11,845 bases of DNA, taken from contig JAWXUD010000042.1 in assembly GCA_044432945.1 (NCBI GenBank), positions 1-11,845 on the forward strand, read 5' to 3'. The notes under the pieces are model-generated. The model made no database searches, was not told where the DNA came from, and saw only the letters and a list, made by a program, of their open reading frames with translations. Positions 5,002 through 11,845 of this stretch are shown here, piece by piece. Origin of the DNA: JAWXUD01 sp044432945. Lineage in GTDB: Bacteria; Cyanobacteriota; Vampirovibrionia; Gastranaerophilales; Gastranaerophilaceae. Position 1 is the stretch's first letter. Each line of letters begins with the position of its first letter. A program made the position numbers and the translations under genes.

Positions 5002-7578
5002 TTAACTACCTTCTTGTGTGGTTTTTGGATACCGCATTTTACCAAAACTAAATTGTGCAAGTGTTGAAACAGCTAACAAGCCTAGTGCAAAACCACCAAA
5101 CATTTTTAACCATTTATTTGAATTAAACAGGTCACGACTTTTCTTAGAAAGCATCTCATCAGGTGCTGCAGCTAATAATTTGAACTTCAAATCAGAAGGC
5201 GAAAGGACCTTATGTCCATCTACCAAATGATGCTCTTTTGCAAAATATGGATCATTACCTATAATATTTTTGACAGTAGAACGATAAGAAGTCATTCTAT
5301 CCTCGATATTATTTTCACGCAAAATAGAAGAAGTTTCAGGGTGCATTTCGTTTTCAAACATAAGCTTCATCGATTCTTTAAACACCTCAGCGTTATGCGG
5401 AGTATCTACCAAATTAGTGCCTTTACCATGGTATTTATTAACAATTCTACCACCTTCAACCTCAATTGGACTAAAATCATCAACAGGATTTGGATTTCTA
5501 TGGAAATAGAATTTGTTAGCAAAGTCTGAAGTATGCCCTTGAAGCTTCATTTTTCTACTAAGTGCAACGATGTCTTCCTTGACCTCACGTCTTAGACCTG
5601 AATGAAGTGCCGAAGTATTTGTATCAGTCGCCACACGTCTGTTTAAATCCAGCATATTCAAGAACCAATTAAATGAATTTTTAGCACCATCAACTCTATC
5701 ACCAAACGCACGTATAAACACATTTCTCAAAGAACCTGACAATTTACGAGTACTCTCACCGTTTTCAAAAACTTCTTTTCCTGCAAGAGCTTCTACCGTA
5801 CGAGGCATCGAAATTTTGTCTGAAGAAAATCCTTCCACGACCCCTGCAAAAGTTTTTTCAACCTGCCTGTTATATGATGTAACATCTTCTGGTTTAACCA
5901 ATGTATCGATTTCAGCCATTTTTTTAGCTATCTGAGATACGACTTTTTTATATTCATTAGCATCAGCACAAACAATTTCTATTTTTGACTGCAATAACGT
6001 TGCAAGCAATTCTCTATCAATTCTAACCTGTTCAATTTCTTTCATAGAGAATTTAAAAATCTTCATCAAATCCTCAGTAAAATCACCATAATATTTTGAG
6101 ATTACTGTATCTTGAGCAGCACCTGATTTCAAGAATTTATATTTCTCCAACAAACTTGTTTCTGAACTAAATCTATCCATAGTACTAGCATAACTACGTA
6201 AAATAGATTTCGCACTATCATCAAACATTGTGGTAGGCTTTTTCTGCAACGTTTTATATATTGGATTATCACTTGGCTTTCCATTTGTTAAAACATCAAC
6301 GATTTTATTACTTTGAGCTTCTGATATAACTTTTTCTGGATTATTGGTATTAACATTTGAGATATTTTCGTTAATCAATTTAATTATTCTTTGATTAATC
6401 ATACGGAAATGTTCTTCTGCACTATACTCACCTGATTGCAAATCTAGAGTTTTAAACATCTCACTCAATTGAGATTTATTTGGAACAACAGCCTCAATAT
6501 CACCTTTAAATCTAGTTTTTGACAATCTTGTAGTCATGTTTTCAACTACAGACTCAATAACTTTTTCATCTATGTCATATTTTTCAGTAAGCATTTTTTC
6601 TGCCAAATCTTTTTCAATTGCTTTCGCAGTTTCAGCGTCAATTCCATCAGTAAGCGTTTTTATGATAGTTGCAAAAGTTTTTTTATCTAATGGTCTATCA
6701 CCATGATTGTGTATCAATCGTTCAACTTTATCAGCGTTTTCTGTAATTTCAACCTTAGCCAAATGCTTGTCAAAATTATTCAAAATATCATCAGCTTGCT
6801 TATTTCTTTGGTTTACCAAGAAAGATGATAACGGTTTTTCAACAGCGTTACAAATCAATCCGCTCATAACAGGCGTTGCAAAACCAGCAGTCAACATCCA
6901 AAGCGTGTTGCTCTGAACTGCTATTTTACGCATTTTTTCTTTTGTATATTCATCTCTATTGTGAAGGTTTTCAGGCACATCTAATTTATTGCCAAGCTTA
7001 CCCATTTCCTCAGGGCTGTACAAATTCCAAGGAATAAACTGCGGGTCTAAAAATAATGGTTTTTTACGATCATAATTATCCATATATTGTTGATCAATAT
7101 CCACACCATGAATAAGCTTTGCTGGCATCTGTATCCCAATTTTTTTCCACAAAGCCATTGACGCAAAAAATGACGCAAATCCCACAAATTCCATATATTT
7201 TGTTGTAGGAACAGTCTTTTTAGTAGCTAGATATGAAGCTATCGCCAAACCACCTGTCATCATAGCTAAATTATTAATCTTTCCCAACTCATGATCGTTC
7301 GCTTCACCCTTATAAGCTTTTTTCACAGCCTTCAAGCTTTCACCAAAATCCTTAACCATATTCACAGGAGATGACAATATATTTTCTTTTATCAAATGAC
7401 CATGACTAGGTAACGGCTTGATTAAATCATCTCTTAACAATTCTTGTTCTAGGTTAAAGTCAACAACAGGCTTTTTAGGAGGAGTTTGTTGAAATTGTGA
7501 TGCCTGAGAAGTCGATTGATTTTGCACAACTCCATTATTTCGGCCTATGTAGTTTTGAACAAGATTAGTTTTCATCAT
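5002..7578 (-). CDS. Large membrane-anchored protein with long helical region, function unknown
   Basis: I do not recognise this 858-residue protein. The N-terminus (1-60) is Asn/Gln/Ser-rich and probably disordered. Likely membrane segments lie at about 104-119, 129-146 and 226-246, and a last one at about 826-843 near the C-terminus. Residues 250-820 are charged, largely helical and soluble-looking. The 100-250 block resembles the product of the gene just upstream: two adjacent hydrophobic segments, a GVD motif (158-160) after an 'LIH' helix end, and SNxLW (223-227) opening the third segment. A common origin of that block is inferred. Its ATG overlaps the preceding stop codon (TAATG), and its own stop lies 2 nt before the GH13 gene. 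A role as a membrane scaffold linked to glucan metabolism is possible but unproven. Confidence 0.75.
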   Translation of the reverse strand: MMKTNLVQNYIGRNNGVVQNQSTSQASQFQQTPPKKPVVDFNLEQELLRDDLIKPLPSHGHLIKENILSSPVNMVKDFGESLKAVKKAYKGEANDHELGKINNLAMMTGGLAIASYLATKKTVPTTKYMEFVGFASFFASMALWKKIGIQMPAKLIHGVDIDQQYMDNYDRKKPLFLDPQFIPWNLYSPEEMGKLGNKLDVPENLHNRDEYTKEKMRKIAVQSNTLWMLTAGFATPVMSGLICNAVEKPLSSFLVNQRNKQADDILNNFDKHLAKVEITENADKVERLIHNHGDRPLDKKTFATIIKTLTDGIDAETAKAIEKDLAEKMLTEKYDIDEKVIESVVENMTTRLSKTRFKGDIEAVVPNKSQLSEMFKTLDLQSGEYSAEEHFRMINQRIIKLINENISNVNTNNPEKVISEAQSNKIVDVLTNGKPSDNPIYKTLQKKPTTMFDDSAKSILRSYASTMDRFSSETSLLEKYKFLKSGAAQDTVISKYYGDFTEDLMKIFKFSMKEIEQVRIDRELLATLLQSKIEIVCADANEYKKVVSQIAKKMAEIDTLVKPEDVTSYNRQVEKTFAGVVEGFSSDKISMPRTVEALAGKEVFENGESTRKLSGSLRNVFIRAFGDRVDGAKNSFNWFLNMLDLNRRVATDTNTSALHSGLRREVKEDIVALSRKMKLQGHTSDFANKFYFHRNPNPVDDFSPIEVEGGRIVNKYHGKGTNLVDTPHNAEVFKESMKLMFENEMHPETSSILRENNIEDRMTSYRSTVKNIIGNDPYFAKEHHLVDGHKVLSPSDLKFKLLAAAPDEMLSKKSRDLFNSNKWLKMFGGFALGLLAVSTLAQFSFGKMRYPKTTQEGS

Positions 7579-8603
7579 TAATTCACCACATATTTTTCAT
7601 CTTTTTTAACGATATCAGAAGCATCAAGCCTTGACGGCTTTTTAGAACTGGTCGATACATTGTAAACACCTAAAACAGTAGAAGCAGCCGCACTAAACAA
7701 CAATGCTTTACCACCATGTTTACCTACTTTACTTTTAATACCGACACCATCATACAAATGTTCAACACTCTTTTTTGAGCTATCCCAAAGCGTAAGCATC
7801 GACTTACTGAACTTATCAGCCTCCCAGAATTTCAGAGTTGCGACATCGCGATATTCTTCCCAAGGTTTTTGCATCGCTAAACCTACACCAACAGCTGCCC
7901 AAAGATTTGACGAAACTGTTTTTGCCAAATTAGTTTTTACAACGACCTCTTTTATACGAGGCTTAACCTCCTGCTCAGGATCGTTGAGATTGTCACCTAT
8001 ACCGAATTTTTTTGCAATGTTGTTAAAATAATTTTTACGTTTTTCACCCCTAGCAGGTGTCCCAAAAATAGGCGGGAAATCCACACTCTCATAAGCTTTG
8101 TGATATTCAATACTTGTTATATCCGTGTCATCAACATTTTCTGGCAATTCATAAACAAATCGTGCAAAAGGAAGCTCTGTGTCAACACCCGTCATATACT
8201 TTACTGGAGTCGTAACCAATTGTTTTGATGCCTCTTTAGCTAGCCCGTAAAACAAAACGCCTAAGCCCATTTTAAACCCTAACGGTCCAGCCTTAGATTT
8301 TTGAAACGGTGAAAAATGTTTGTTTGCAGAGTTAAACACAGCCATCATTGTTGCACTACCTGCAATATATGGAACTGTCCCCATGGTCAAAAACTCATAA
8401 AAATTAGAGTTCTTACTCCCCTTCAAACCCTTTGCAGGATAGAGCGTCAGGGCATTTGAAAATTTATCAACAGAAATACGCAAATTATTTGCAGTATTAT
8501 TTTTTAAGATCTTATCATGTGAATATCTTAAATGCTCTTGATTTTCTGAATTATTTGCAGAAAAATTCATATTCGATTGTGGACTGCTTACTGGAAGAAT
8601 CAT
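7578..8603 (-). CDS. Membrane protein sharing its N-terminal architecture with the 858-aa protein, function unknown
   Basis: I chose the ATG at 8603 (341 residues) because GGAG lies 6 nt before it; the frame extends six codons to an ATG at 8621 that has no good ribosome site. The N-terminus MILPVSSPQSNMNFSANN resembles the short polar tags seen on other lineage-type proteins. Hydrophobic segments lie at about 73-91, 106-121, 232-244 and 299-314. The order TM-TM, GVD (139-141), a charged PPIFGTPARGE loop, then SNLW (232-235) opening the next hydrophobic stretch parallels the 858-aa protein encoded downstream. It is the first gene of the three-gene operon, and its TAA overlaps the next ATG by one base, so the two are almost certainly translated together. 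No enzymatic motif is visible. Confidence 0.72.
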   Translation of the reverse strand: MILPVSSPQSNMNFSANNSENQEHLRYSHDKILKNNTANNLRISVDKFSNALTLYPAKGLKGSKNSNFYEFLTMGTVPYIAGSATMMAVFNSANKHFSPFQKSKAGPLGFKMGLGVLFYGLAKEASKQLVTTPVKYMTGVDTELPFARFVYELPENVDDTDITSIEYHKAYESVDFPPIFGTPARGEKRKNYFNNIAKKFGIGDNLNDPEQEVKPRIKEVVVKTNLAKTVSSNLWAAVGVGLAMQKPWEEYRDVATLKFWEADKFSKSMLTLWDSSKKSVEHLYDGVGIKSKVGKHGGKALLFSAAASTVLGVYNVSTSSKKPSRLDASDIVKKDEKYVVN

Positions 8604-8643
8604 TCTTACTCCGACACACATTGCTTTTCATATAAGACTTGTG

Positions 8644-8698
8644 AAAAAAAAATTTGCTAATAACACCCCATTTTATTTACATTTTTTTACATTAGCAA
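8644..8698 (-). terminator. Terminator-like hairpin after uppP
   Basis: On the minus strand TTGCTAAT (8698-8691, including the uppP stop) pairs with ATTAGCAA (8661-8654) across a 29-base loop, followed by A and nine T. The long AT-rich loop weakens it, so partial read-through into the downstream membrane-protein operon is possible. Confidence 0.55.
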
Positions 8699-9534
8699 CA
8701 ACTGAAAAATATTACTGTAACAATTCCTGTCAATATACAATAATAACCAAAAATTGATAGAGAAAATTTTGAAATAAATTTCATAAAATACTTAATACAA
8801 ATATAACCCGTAATCATCGATGTTAAAGTACCAGCTAAAATAGCTCCCCAATTGTATTGCATAGCCTCTTGCAAATCAATTTTAATCAATGGGTACATCA
8901 TTGATGCCCCCAAAATTATAGGAATACTTAATAAAAAAGAATAACGAGCAGCATTCATTCGACTCAACCCAAAAAACAAACCCGTTGCAATTGTCAAACC
9001 TGAACGAGAAAAACCTGGCAATGCAGCCAAACCCTGTGCCAAACCAATAAGTATACTTGTTTTCAAATCGACATTTTCCTTTTTTACAACGAAATTTTTT
9101 GACATATACTCACTACCCAAAAGCACAAATCCTGTCAAAAACAATAATCCTCCAACTACTACTGGCATAAAAACCAATTTTTCCGCAACCTCATTAATAG
9201 GAAAAGCCACCGCTACCGTCACGATTGTGCCAATCATTATAAACAATCCTAACTTCGCTTCAACATTATCCCAATTTTTAGTTTTTAAAGCCTCAACCAT
9301 AGCTCTTAAAATATTCATCACGTCTTTTCTGAAAAATATTAAAACAGCAACGAGCGTCCCTAAATGAACCATAATATTGAAAAATATTTCTTCACTTGAG
9401 TTTGCCATTGGGTCAATATTCTTAAATATTTTGTAAAAATTTGATGTAAACACTAAATGAGCAGAACTAGAAATCGGCAAAAACTCGCTCAATCCTTGCA
9501 CCAAACCCATTAAAATTGATTGTATTAAATTCAT
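8692..9534 (-). CDS. uppP: Undecaprenyl-diphosphatase
   Basis: UppP (BacA) dephosphorylates undecaprenyl pyrophosphate at the membrane, recycling the lipid carrier used for peptidoglycan and LPS/O-antigen synthesis; overexpression gives bacitracin resistance. The 280-residue protein is of usual length and highly hydrophobic. It carries both family motifs: QGLSEFLPISSSAHL (13-27, with Glu17 and the Ser cluster) and ALPGFSRSGLTIATGLFFGLSR (171-192, with Arg177). The two motifs belong to inverted topology repeats, visible as GLVQGLSEFLP against GLAQGLAALPG. It ends unusually with FFSCC. It is the last gene of kdsC-queD-uppP, starting 19 nt after queD with AAGG upstream of the ATG. Confidence 0.97.
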   Translation of the reverse strand: MNLIQSILMGLVQGLSEFLPISSSAHLVFTSNFYKIFKNIDPMANSSEEIFFNIMVHLGTLVAVLIFFRKDVMNILRAMVEALKTKNWDNVEAKLGLFIMIGTIVTVAVAFPINEVAEKLVFMPVVVGGLLFLTGFVLLGSEYMSKNFVVKKENVDLKTSILIGLAQGLAALPGFSRSGLTIATGLFFGLSRMNAARYSFLLSIPIILGASMMYPLIKIDLQEAMQYNWGAILAGTLTSMITGYICIKYFMKFISKFSLSIFGYYCILTGIVTVIFFSCC

Positions 9535-9553
9535 ATTAGACCTTTTTTACTAA

Positions 9554-9916
9554 CTAAACTTCTTCAAAATATGAAGCACAAGAAGTTTGTGTTTCCCAAA
9601 CAGAAACCTTGCTCAATTGCACAACATTCTCTTTCAATTTTGCATAAATAAAATACGCAATCATCTCACTAGATGGGCTTTCACCTTCTAATTCTGATAA
9701 TTCATTAATATCTTTGTGATCAAGCAAATCGAGAACCTTGTTCAACTCTTTTTTCAATATTTTATAATCAATTAAAATATTACTCTTGTCCAAAGTTTCG
9801 CCTCTAACAAAAGCCTCTACCATCCAATTGTGACCATGTTGATTTTCACAATCTCCATCATAATTTAGTAGATGATGAGCCGCCGAAAAAAATGCTTGTG
9901 TTTTTATTTCATACAT
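9554..9916 (-). CDS. queD: 6-carboxy-5,6,7,8-tetrahydropterin synthase (QueD / 6-pyruvoyl-tetrahydropterin synthase family)
   Basis: QueD converts 7,8-dihydroneopterin triphosphate to 6-carboxytetrahydropterin, the second step to preQ0 and queuosine. The 120 residues match the bacterial QueD length. Zinc ligands are visible as His14 (FFSAAH), His27 and His29 (HGHNW). The catalytic Cys23 (CENQHGH), the Asp66-His67 pair in LLDHKDIN, and Glu108 in VWETQTSCASY (pterin anchoring) are present. The Cys at this position favours QueD over pterin synthases of the eukaryotic BH4 type, though the family also includes folate-pathway PTPS-III enzymes. AAGGGG precedes the ATG. It lies 42 nt after kdsC and 19 nt before uppP; neither neighbour is in the queuosine pathway, and I see no queC, queE or queF here. 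Confidence 0.93.
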   Translation of the reverse strand: MYEIKTQAFFSAAHHLLNYDGDCENQHGHNWMVEAFVRGETLDKSNILIDYKILKKELNKVLDLLDHKDINELSELEGESPSSEMIAYFIYAKLKENVVQLSKVSVWETQTSCASYFEEV

Positions 9917-9958
9917 AATTTATTCCCCTTTTATTTTTTTATTTTTTATACTTAATAT

Positions 9959-10438
9959 TTATCTATTTTTCAAAATCAAATCACATAACTCACGAACCGC
10001 ACCACGTCCGCCATTTTTGGTCGAAACAAAATTTGCGACTGCTCTAACCTCATCAACCGCATCATTTGGACAAGAAGCGATTAAAACTTTCGATAACACA
10101 CAAATATCAGGCAAATCATCACCCATATATGCAATTTCGTCAAAAGCAATGCCGTATTTTTCCATAATATTTTCTAATGATTTAATCTTATTTTTAGAAC
10201 CCATACAAAGCTCTTTAATACCCAAATTATTCGCACGATGCAAAACCGTTCCATTATCACGTGCCGTAATTATAGCAGTTATGATATCTGCTTTATTTAA
10301 ATTGACAATACCTTGTCCATCTTTTGCGTTAAAAGTTTTATACTCTCGACCATCTTCATCAAAAGTCAAACTGCCATCAGTCAAAACCCCGTCAACATCA
10401 AACGCTACTAATTTAATTTTTTTGAATTTTTCTTGCAT
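9959..10438 (-). CDS. kdsC: 3-deoxy-D-manno-octulosonate 8-phosphate phosphatase (KdsC-type HAD)
   Basis: KdsC removes phosphate from Kdo-8-phosphate, the step before Kdo activation for lipid A/LPS core. The 159 residues are one HAD domain without a cap, as expected for the tetrameric KdsC group. Motif I is FDVDGVLTDGSL (Asp14 nucleophile, Asp16 acid/base), motif II is the Thr/Ser in AIITARDN, the motif III lysine lies near GSKNKIKSL, and motif IV is YMGDDLPD. The C-terminal GGRGAVRELCDLIL is typical of KdsC and contributes to the neighbouring active site. AAGGGG lies upstream of the ATG at 10438. It is first in kdsC-queD-uppP. Related HAD domains occur in CMP-sialic acid synthetases, but a stand-alone protein with this tail is most likely KdsC. 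Confidence 0.92.
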   Translation of the reverse strand: MQEKFKKIKLVAFDVDGVLTDGSLTFDEDGREYKTFNAKDGQGIVNLNKADIITAIITARDNGTVLHRANNLGIKELCMGSKNKIKSLENIMEKYGIAFDEIAYMGDDLPDICVLSKVLIASCPNDAVDEVRAVANFVSTKNGGRGAVRELCDLILKNR

Positions 10439-10459
10439 ATAAAAAGCCCCTTCAATTCC

Positions 10460-10487
10460 AATATATCACAAAATAATTCAAGTACAA
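10460..10487 (-). promoter_or_regulatory. Promoter of kdsC-queD-uppP
   Basis: On the minus strand TTGTAC (10487-10482) and TATATT (10465-10460) are 16 bases apart, with TGA before the -10 (extended -10). The expected start is about 10-15 nt ahead of the AAGGGG ribosome site. The -35 abuts the terminator of the preceding gene. Confidence 0.55.
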
Positions 10488-10517
10488 AACCACAGCCGTG
10501 TTTAAGACTGTGGTTTT
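10486..10517 (-). terminator. Terminator after the 138-aa gene
   Basis: AAAACCACAG (10486-10495) and CTGTGGTTTT (10508-10517) form a perfect 10-bp stem around a 12-base loop. The T run after the stem on the minus strand is only four bases, taken up by the stem itself, so strength is uncertain. It lies 33 bases past the stop codon. Confidence 0.7.
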
Positions 10518-10549
10518 ATAAATTATTAATTTCGAATAATTTACAAAAA

Positions 10550-10966
10550 CTATTCTGGAATACCATTTTTAGCATATAAAGATTTTAACGCACTATTAAT
10601 AGCTTCATCTTCTAAAGCCGTTAAATCGTCTTGAATTGCGTCTTTTCTCATAACTTCAGCTTCCGCCAAATAATTATCAAGCGTTTCTAAAACTGACTTT
10701 TTAGGTCTGAAAATCTTTTCAAAGAAATTCTGTTTTTTTAATGGATTAACACTTGCGATAACAGCTTCATCACTATTTCTCAACAATTGAATTTCATCAC
10801 CCACTAAAACATCAAATTTGTCATTGTGTGCATGCTCCATTTTCTTTAAAACCAAAGTCCCTTTATCATCTAAATTTAAAGAATTTAAAACTTTTCCTGG
10901 ATTAACTTTTAACGCCATACCAAAATTTGGATTAGTTTGTTGTGTATTTGAAACTGCTGATATCAT
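10550..10966 (-). CDS. Hypothetical protein with 'NPNFG' N-terminal tag
   Basis: I do not recognise a characterised family. The 138-residue protein starts MISAVSNTQQTNPNFGMALK: a short polar stretch, then an N-P-N-F-G motif that I associate with many uncharacterised Gastranaerophilales proteins (memory-based, not checked). Residues 30-75 look beta-rich (GTLVLKKM, KFDVLVGDEIQLL). Residues 85-135 are acidic and helical (ETLDNYLAEAEVMRKDAIQDDLTALEDEAINSALK in pieces), possibly a coiled coil. There is no signal peptide or membrane segment. A good AAAGGGG lies 6 nt before the ATG. It is monocistronic, with a candidate extended -10 promoter upstream and a hairpin terminator downstream. Confidence 0.75.
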   Translation of the reverse strand: MISAVSNTQQTNPNFGMALKVNPGKVLNSLNLDDKGTLVLKKMEHAHNDKFDVLVGDEIQLLRNSDEAVIASVNPLKKQNFFEKIFRPKKSVLETLDNYLAEAEVMRKDAIQDDLTALEDEAINSALKSLYAKNGIPE

Positions 10967-11020
10967 ATTTTACCCCTTTTTGTAAGCCTTTATTTGCTCA
11001 TTTAATCTTGTACATTTCAA

Positions 11021-11029
11021 TTTATATCA
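11021..11029 (-). promoter_or_regulatory. Candidate extended -10 promoter for the 138-aa gene
   Basis: On the minus strand TGATATAAA (11029-11021) fits an extended -10 (TGnTATAAA). No good -35 is visible. The expected start near 11014 leaves a leader of about 48 nt. Confidence 0.35.
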
Positions 11030-11093
11030 TAAATAAATACTCTAAAAATAAAATTTGCCTATATTTCACAAATTGTTAAGATATGTATTCATT

Positions 11094-11408
11094 TTATTCT
11101 TTAATTAGCATGTAATATTTATATAATGCTCGTGCTTGCTCATCATCATCAATCAACTCAATCAAATCCTTTTTTATATCATTTATCGATTTCATATGCT
11201 CGAAATAAAAAAGTTTATGTATTTCTATGTCAAGAGCAAACGCTATTTTTGCAAGATTTTCTGCTGTTGGATAATTAATCCCATTTTCAATTCGGCTTAT
11301 ATTATTAGGCTCGATACCGACTTTTTCTGCAATATATTCCTGCGAAACCCCACGTTCTTTACGCAACTCTCTAATTCGCATACCTAATAATTTTTTCACA
11401 TCTTGCAT
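11094..11408 (-). CDS. XRE/Cro-CI-type transcriptional regulator
   Basis: The HTH_3 domain spans about residues 8-65 (numbered from the chosen Met): LGMRIRELRKERGVSQEYIA, EKVGIEPNNISRIENGINYP and TAENLAKIAFALDIEI. SQEYIAEKVGIEPNNISRIE is the helix-turn-helix itself. A 35-residue acidic helical tail (NDIKKDLIELIDDDEQARALYKYY) may mediate dimerisation. I chose the ATG at 11408 (104 residues) because AAGGA lies 9 nt before it; the alternative ATG at 11417 directly abuts that site. The gene is divergent from the repeat-containing gene at the right end, and an imperfect palindrome overlaps that gene's -10, suggesting it represses it. This mirrors the XRE/prepilin pair at the left end. The two regulators share the family but not close identity. 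Confidence 0.9.
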   Translation of the reverse strand: MQDVKKLLGMRIRELRKERGVSQEYIAEKVGIEPNNISRIENGINYPTAENLAKIAFALDIEIHKLFYFEHMKSINDIKKDLIELIDDDEQARALYKYYMLIKE

Positions 11409-11480
11409 TATGTTCATTCCTTTTTATTAATTTTAACTATAATCAATAAAACTAAAAACAACTCGTCAAACATATTTATA

Positions 11481-11509
11481 TTGACAAAAATGCGCAATAA
11501 GCATACAAT
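11481..11509 (+). promoter_or_regulatory. Near-consensus sigma70 promoter for the right-end gene
   Basis: A perfect TTGACA (11481-11486) and TACAAT (11504-11509) are exactly 17 bases apart. Transcription would start near 11516, giving a leader of about 133 nt before the ATG at 11649. Confidence 0.8.
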
Positions 11510-11518
11510 CATACTTAT
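11497..11518. promoter_or_regulatory. Operator candidate overlapping the -10 of the right-end promoter
   Basis: ATAAGCAT (11497-11504), six bases, then ATACTTAT (11511-11518) form an inverted repeat with one mismatch in eight, centred on the -10 hexamer. Binding here would block the promoter. The divergent XRE regulator is the obvious candidate ligand (inference). Confidence 0.45.
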
Positions 11519-11648
11519 CAAACACAAAATAGAGCAATTACATACCTTAAAAGCTGAAATTCAACAAAATACTAAAGAAATCAGAGAGGAAATTAAACAA
11601 GTTATGACAAAAAATCTAGAAATTATTAATTTATGAAAGGAGAATTAT

Positions 11649-11845
11649 ATGTTTAAAATTAAAAAAGCGTTTACATCAAATCCAGTCATTCCGAATTTGC
11701 AGACTTTCGACTGTGACGAGAACCCTTTATTAAATCGAGTTCAAGGTGGCAATCGCATTCCCCTCAACTGGAATGCAAACGAGCAGGGGCAGAAAGCGAA
11801 CCCGTCTGCTCGAGCGGGAGTAATTCCCCTCCGCTGGAGGGGTGG
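11649..11845 (+). CDS. N-terminus of a second gene carrying the in-frame repeat, probably prepilin-like; truncated by the window end
   Basis: The frame opens at 11649 behind AAAGGAG (11636-11642, 6 nt spacing) and runs 65 codons to the window end. Residues 1-21 (MFKIKKAFTSNPVIPNLQTF) are unlike the start of the left-end prepilin gene. Residues 22-65 are encoded by the GC-rich repeat in the same frame as there (CDENPLL to IPLRWRG, 37 of 44 residues identical). No prepilin signal is reached before the cut, so calling it a prepilin rests only on analogy with the left copy. It has a near-consensus promoter and a divergent XRE neighbour. Confidence 0.75.
   Translation, partial: MFKIKKAFTSNPVIPNLQTFDCDENPLLNRVQGGNRIPLNWNANEQGQKANPSARAGVIPLRWRG
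11712..11843 (+). repeat. GC-rich in-frame coding repeat, copy 2
   Basis: Second copy of the 132-bp unit at 439-570, in inverted orientation. The CCCCTCC-GCT-GGAGGGG hairpin (11826-11842) is conserved exactly, while the smaller CGAAC/GTTCG stem is broken by one base change. The motif ATTCCCCTC occurs twice within each copy (giving RIPL and VIPL), so the unit may itself derive from a shorter repeat. Confidence 0.9.

Noticed and set aside
4198..5529. Plus-strand frames inside the GH13 and 858-aa genes (4198-4401, 4407-4607, 5018-5230, 5212-5529)
   Set aside because: Shadows of long, operon-linked minus-strand genes; no family similarity or translation signals.
10017..10442. 141-codon plus-strand frame opposite kdsC
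   Set aside because: It is antisense to a well-supported HAD phosphatase with all motifs, and has no ribosome site or recognisable domain.
11136..11387. 83-codon plus-strand frame opposite the second XRE gene
   Set aside because: Antisense to a clear helix-turn-helix protein; hydrophobic low-complexity translation typical of an AT-rich shadow frame.

Overview
The window is AT-rich bacterial DNA with dense, mostly operonic genes and short intergenic gaps; no stretch of more than about 300 bases lacks a gene. KdsC (Kdo/LPS synthesis) and type IV prepilin-like proteins with an 'AFTLAEVLITLGIIGVVAAMT'-type signal point to a Gram-negative-type envelope. Several large lineage-specific membrane proteins and a short protein starting with a 'TNPNFGMAL'-style tag resemble what I remember from gut Gastranaerophilales (Vampirovibrionia/Melainabacteria, non-photosynthetic relatives of Cyanobacteria). 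That placement is inference, not proof.

Layout. 1-600 (minus): 5' part of a prepilin-like gene, cut by the window edge, with a GC-rich repeat fused in frame into its leader. 601-927: shared regulatory region with two TACGTA-N7-TACGTA operators, then a small XRE-type regulator (plus). 956-1691: promoter, possible leader hairpin, rpmI-rplT (L35-L20) and a strong terminator. 1812-2192: small Gly/Met-rich membrane protein. 2220-2812: promoter, yajQ and a long-stem terminator that also serves the convergent gene panD (2816-3166, minus). 3211-8603 (minus): a tight three-gene operon, transcribed from high to low coordinates: a 341-aa membrane protein, an 858-aa membrane protein sharing its N-terminal architecture, and a GH13 alpha-amylase-family enzyme. 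8644-10487 (minus): kdsC-queD-uppP with its own promoter and terminator. 10486-11029 (minus): a 138-aa lineage-type hypothetical gene with promoter and terminator. 11094-11408 (minus): a second XRE regulator. 11481-11845 (plus): near-consensus promoter and the start of a second gene whose N-terminus carries the same in-frame repeat, cut by the window end.

The two window ends mirror each other. At each end a gene with the GC-rich repeat just after its start codon points outward and lies divergent from a small XRE-family regulator, with palindromic operator candidates between them. The two repeat copies (132 bp, 122 identical) are inverted relative to each other about 11.1 kb apart. They differ mostly at nonsynonymous positions yet keep the same open frame, so this looks like a mobile or dispersed protein-coding repeat, comparable in concept to the Rickettsia palindromic elements. 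It is the most interesting signal here, followed by the uncharacterised membrane-protein/GH13 operon. The centre otherwise holds ordinary housekeeping genes for ribosome, pantothenate/CoA precursor, queuosine, LPS and cell-wall lipid-carrier functions.
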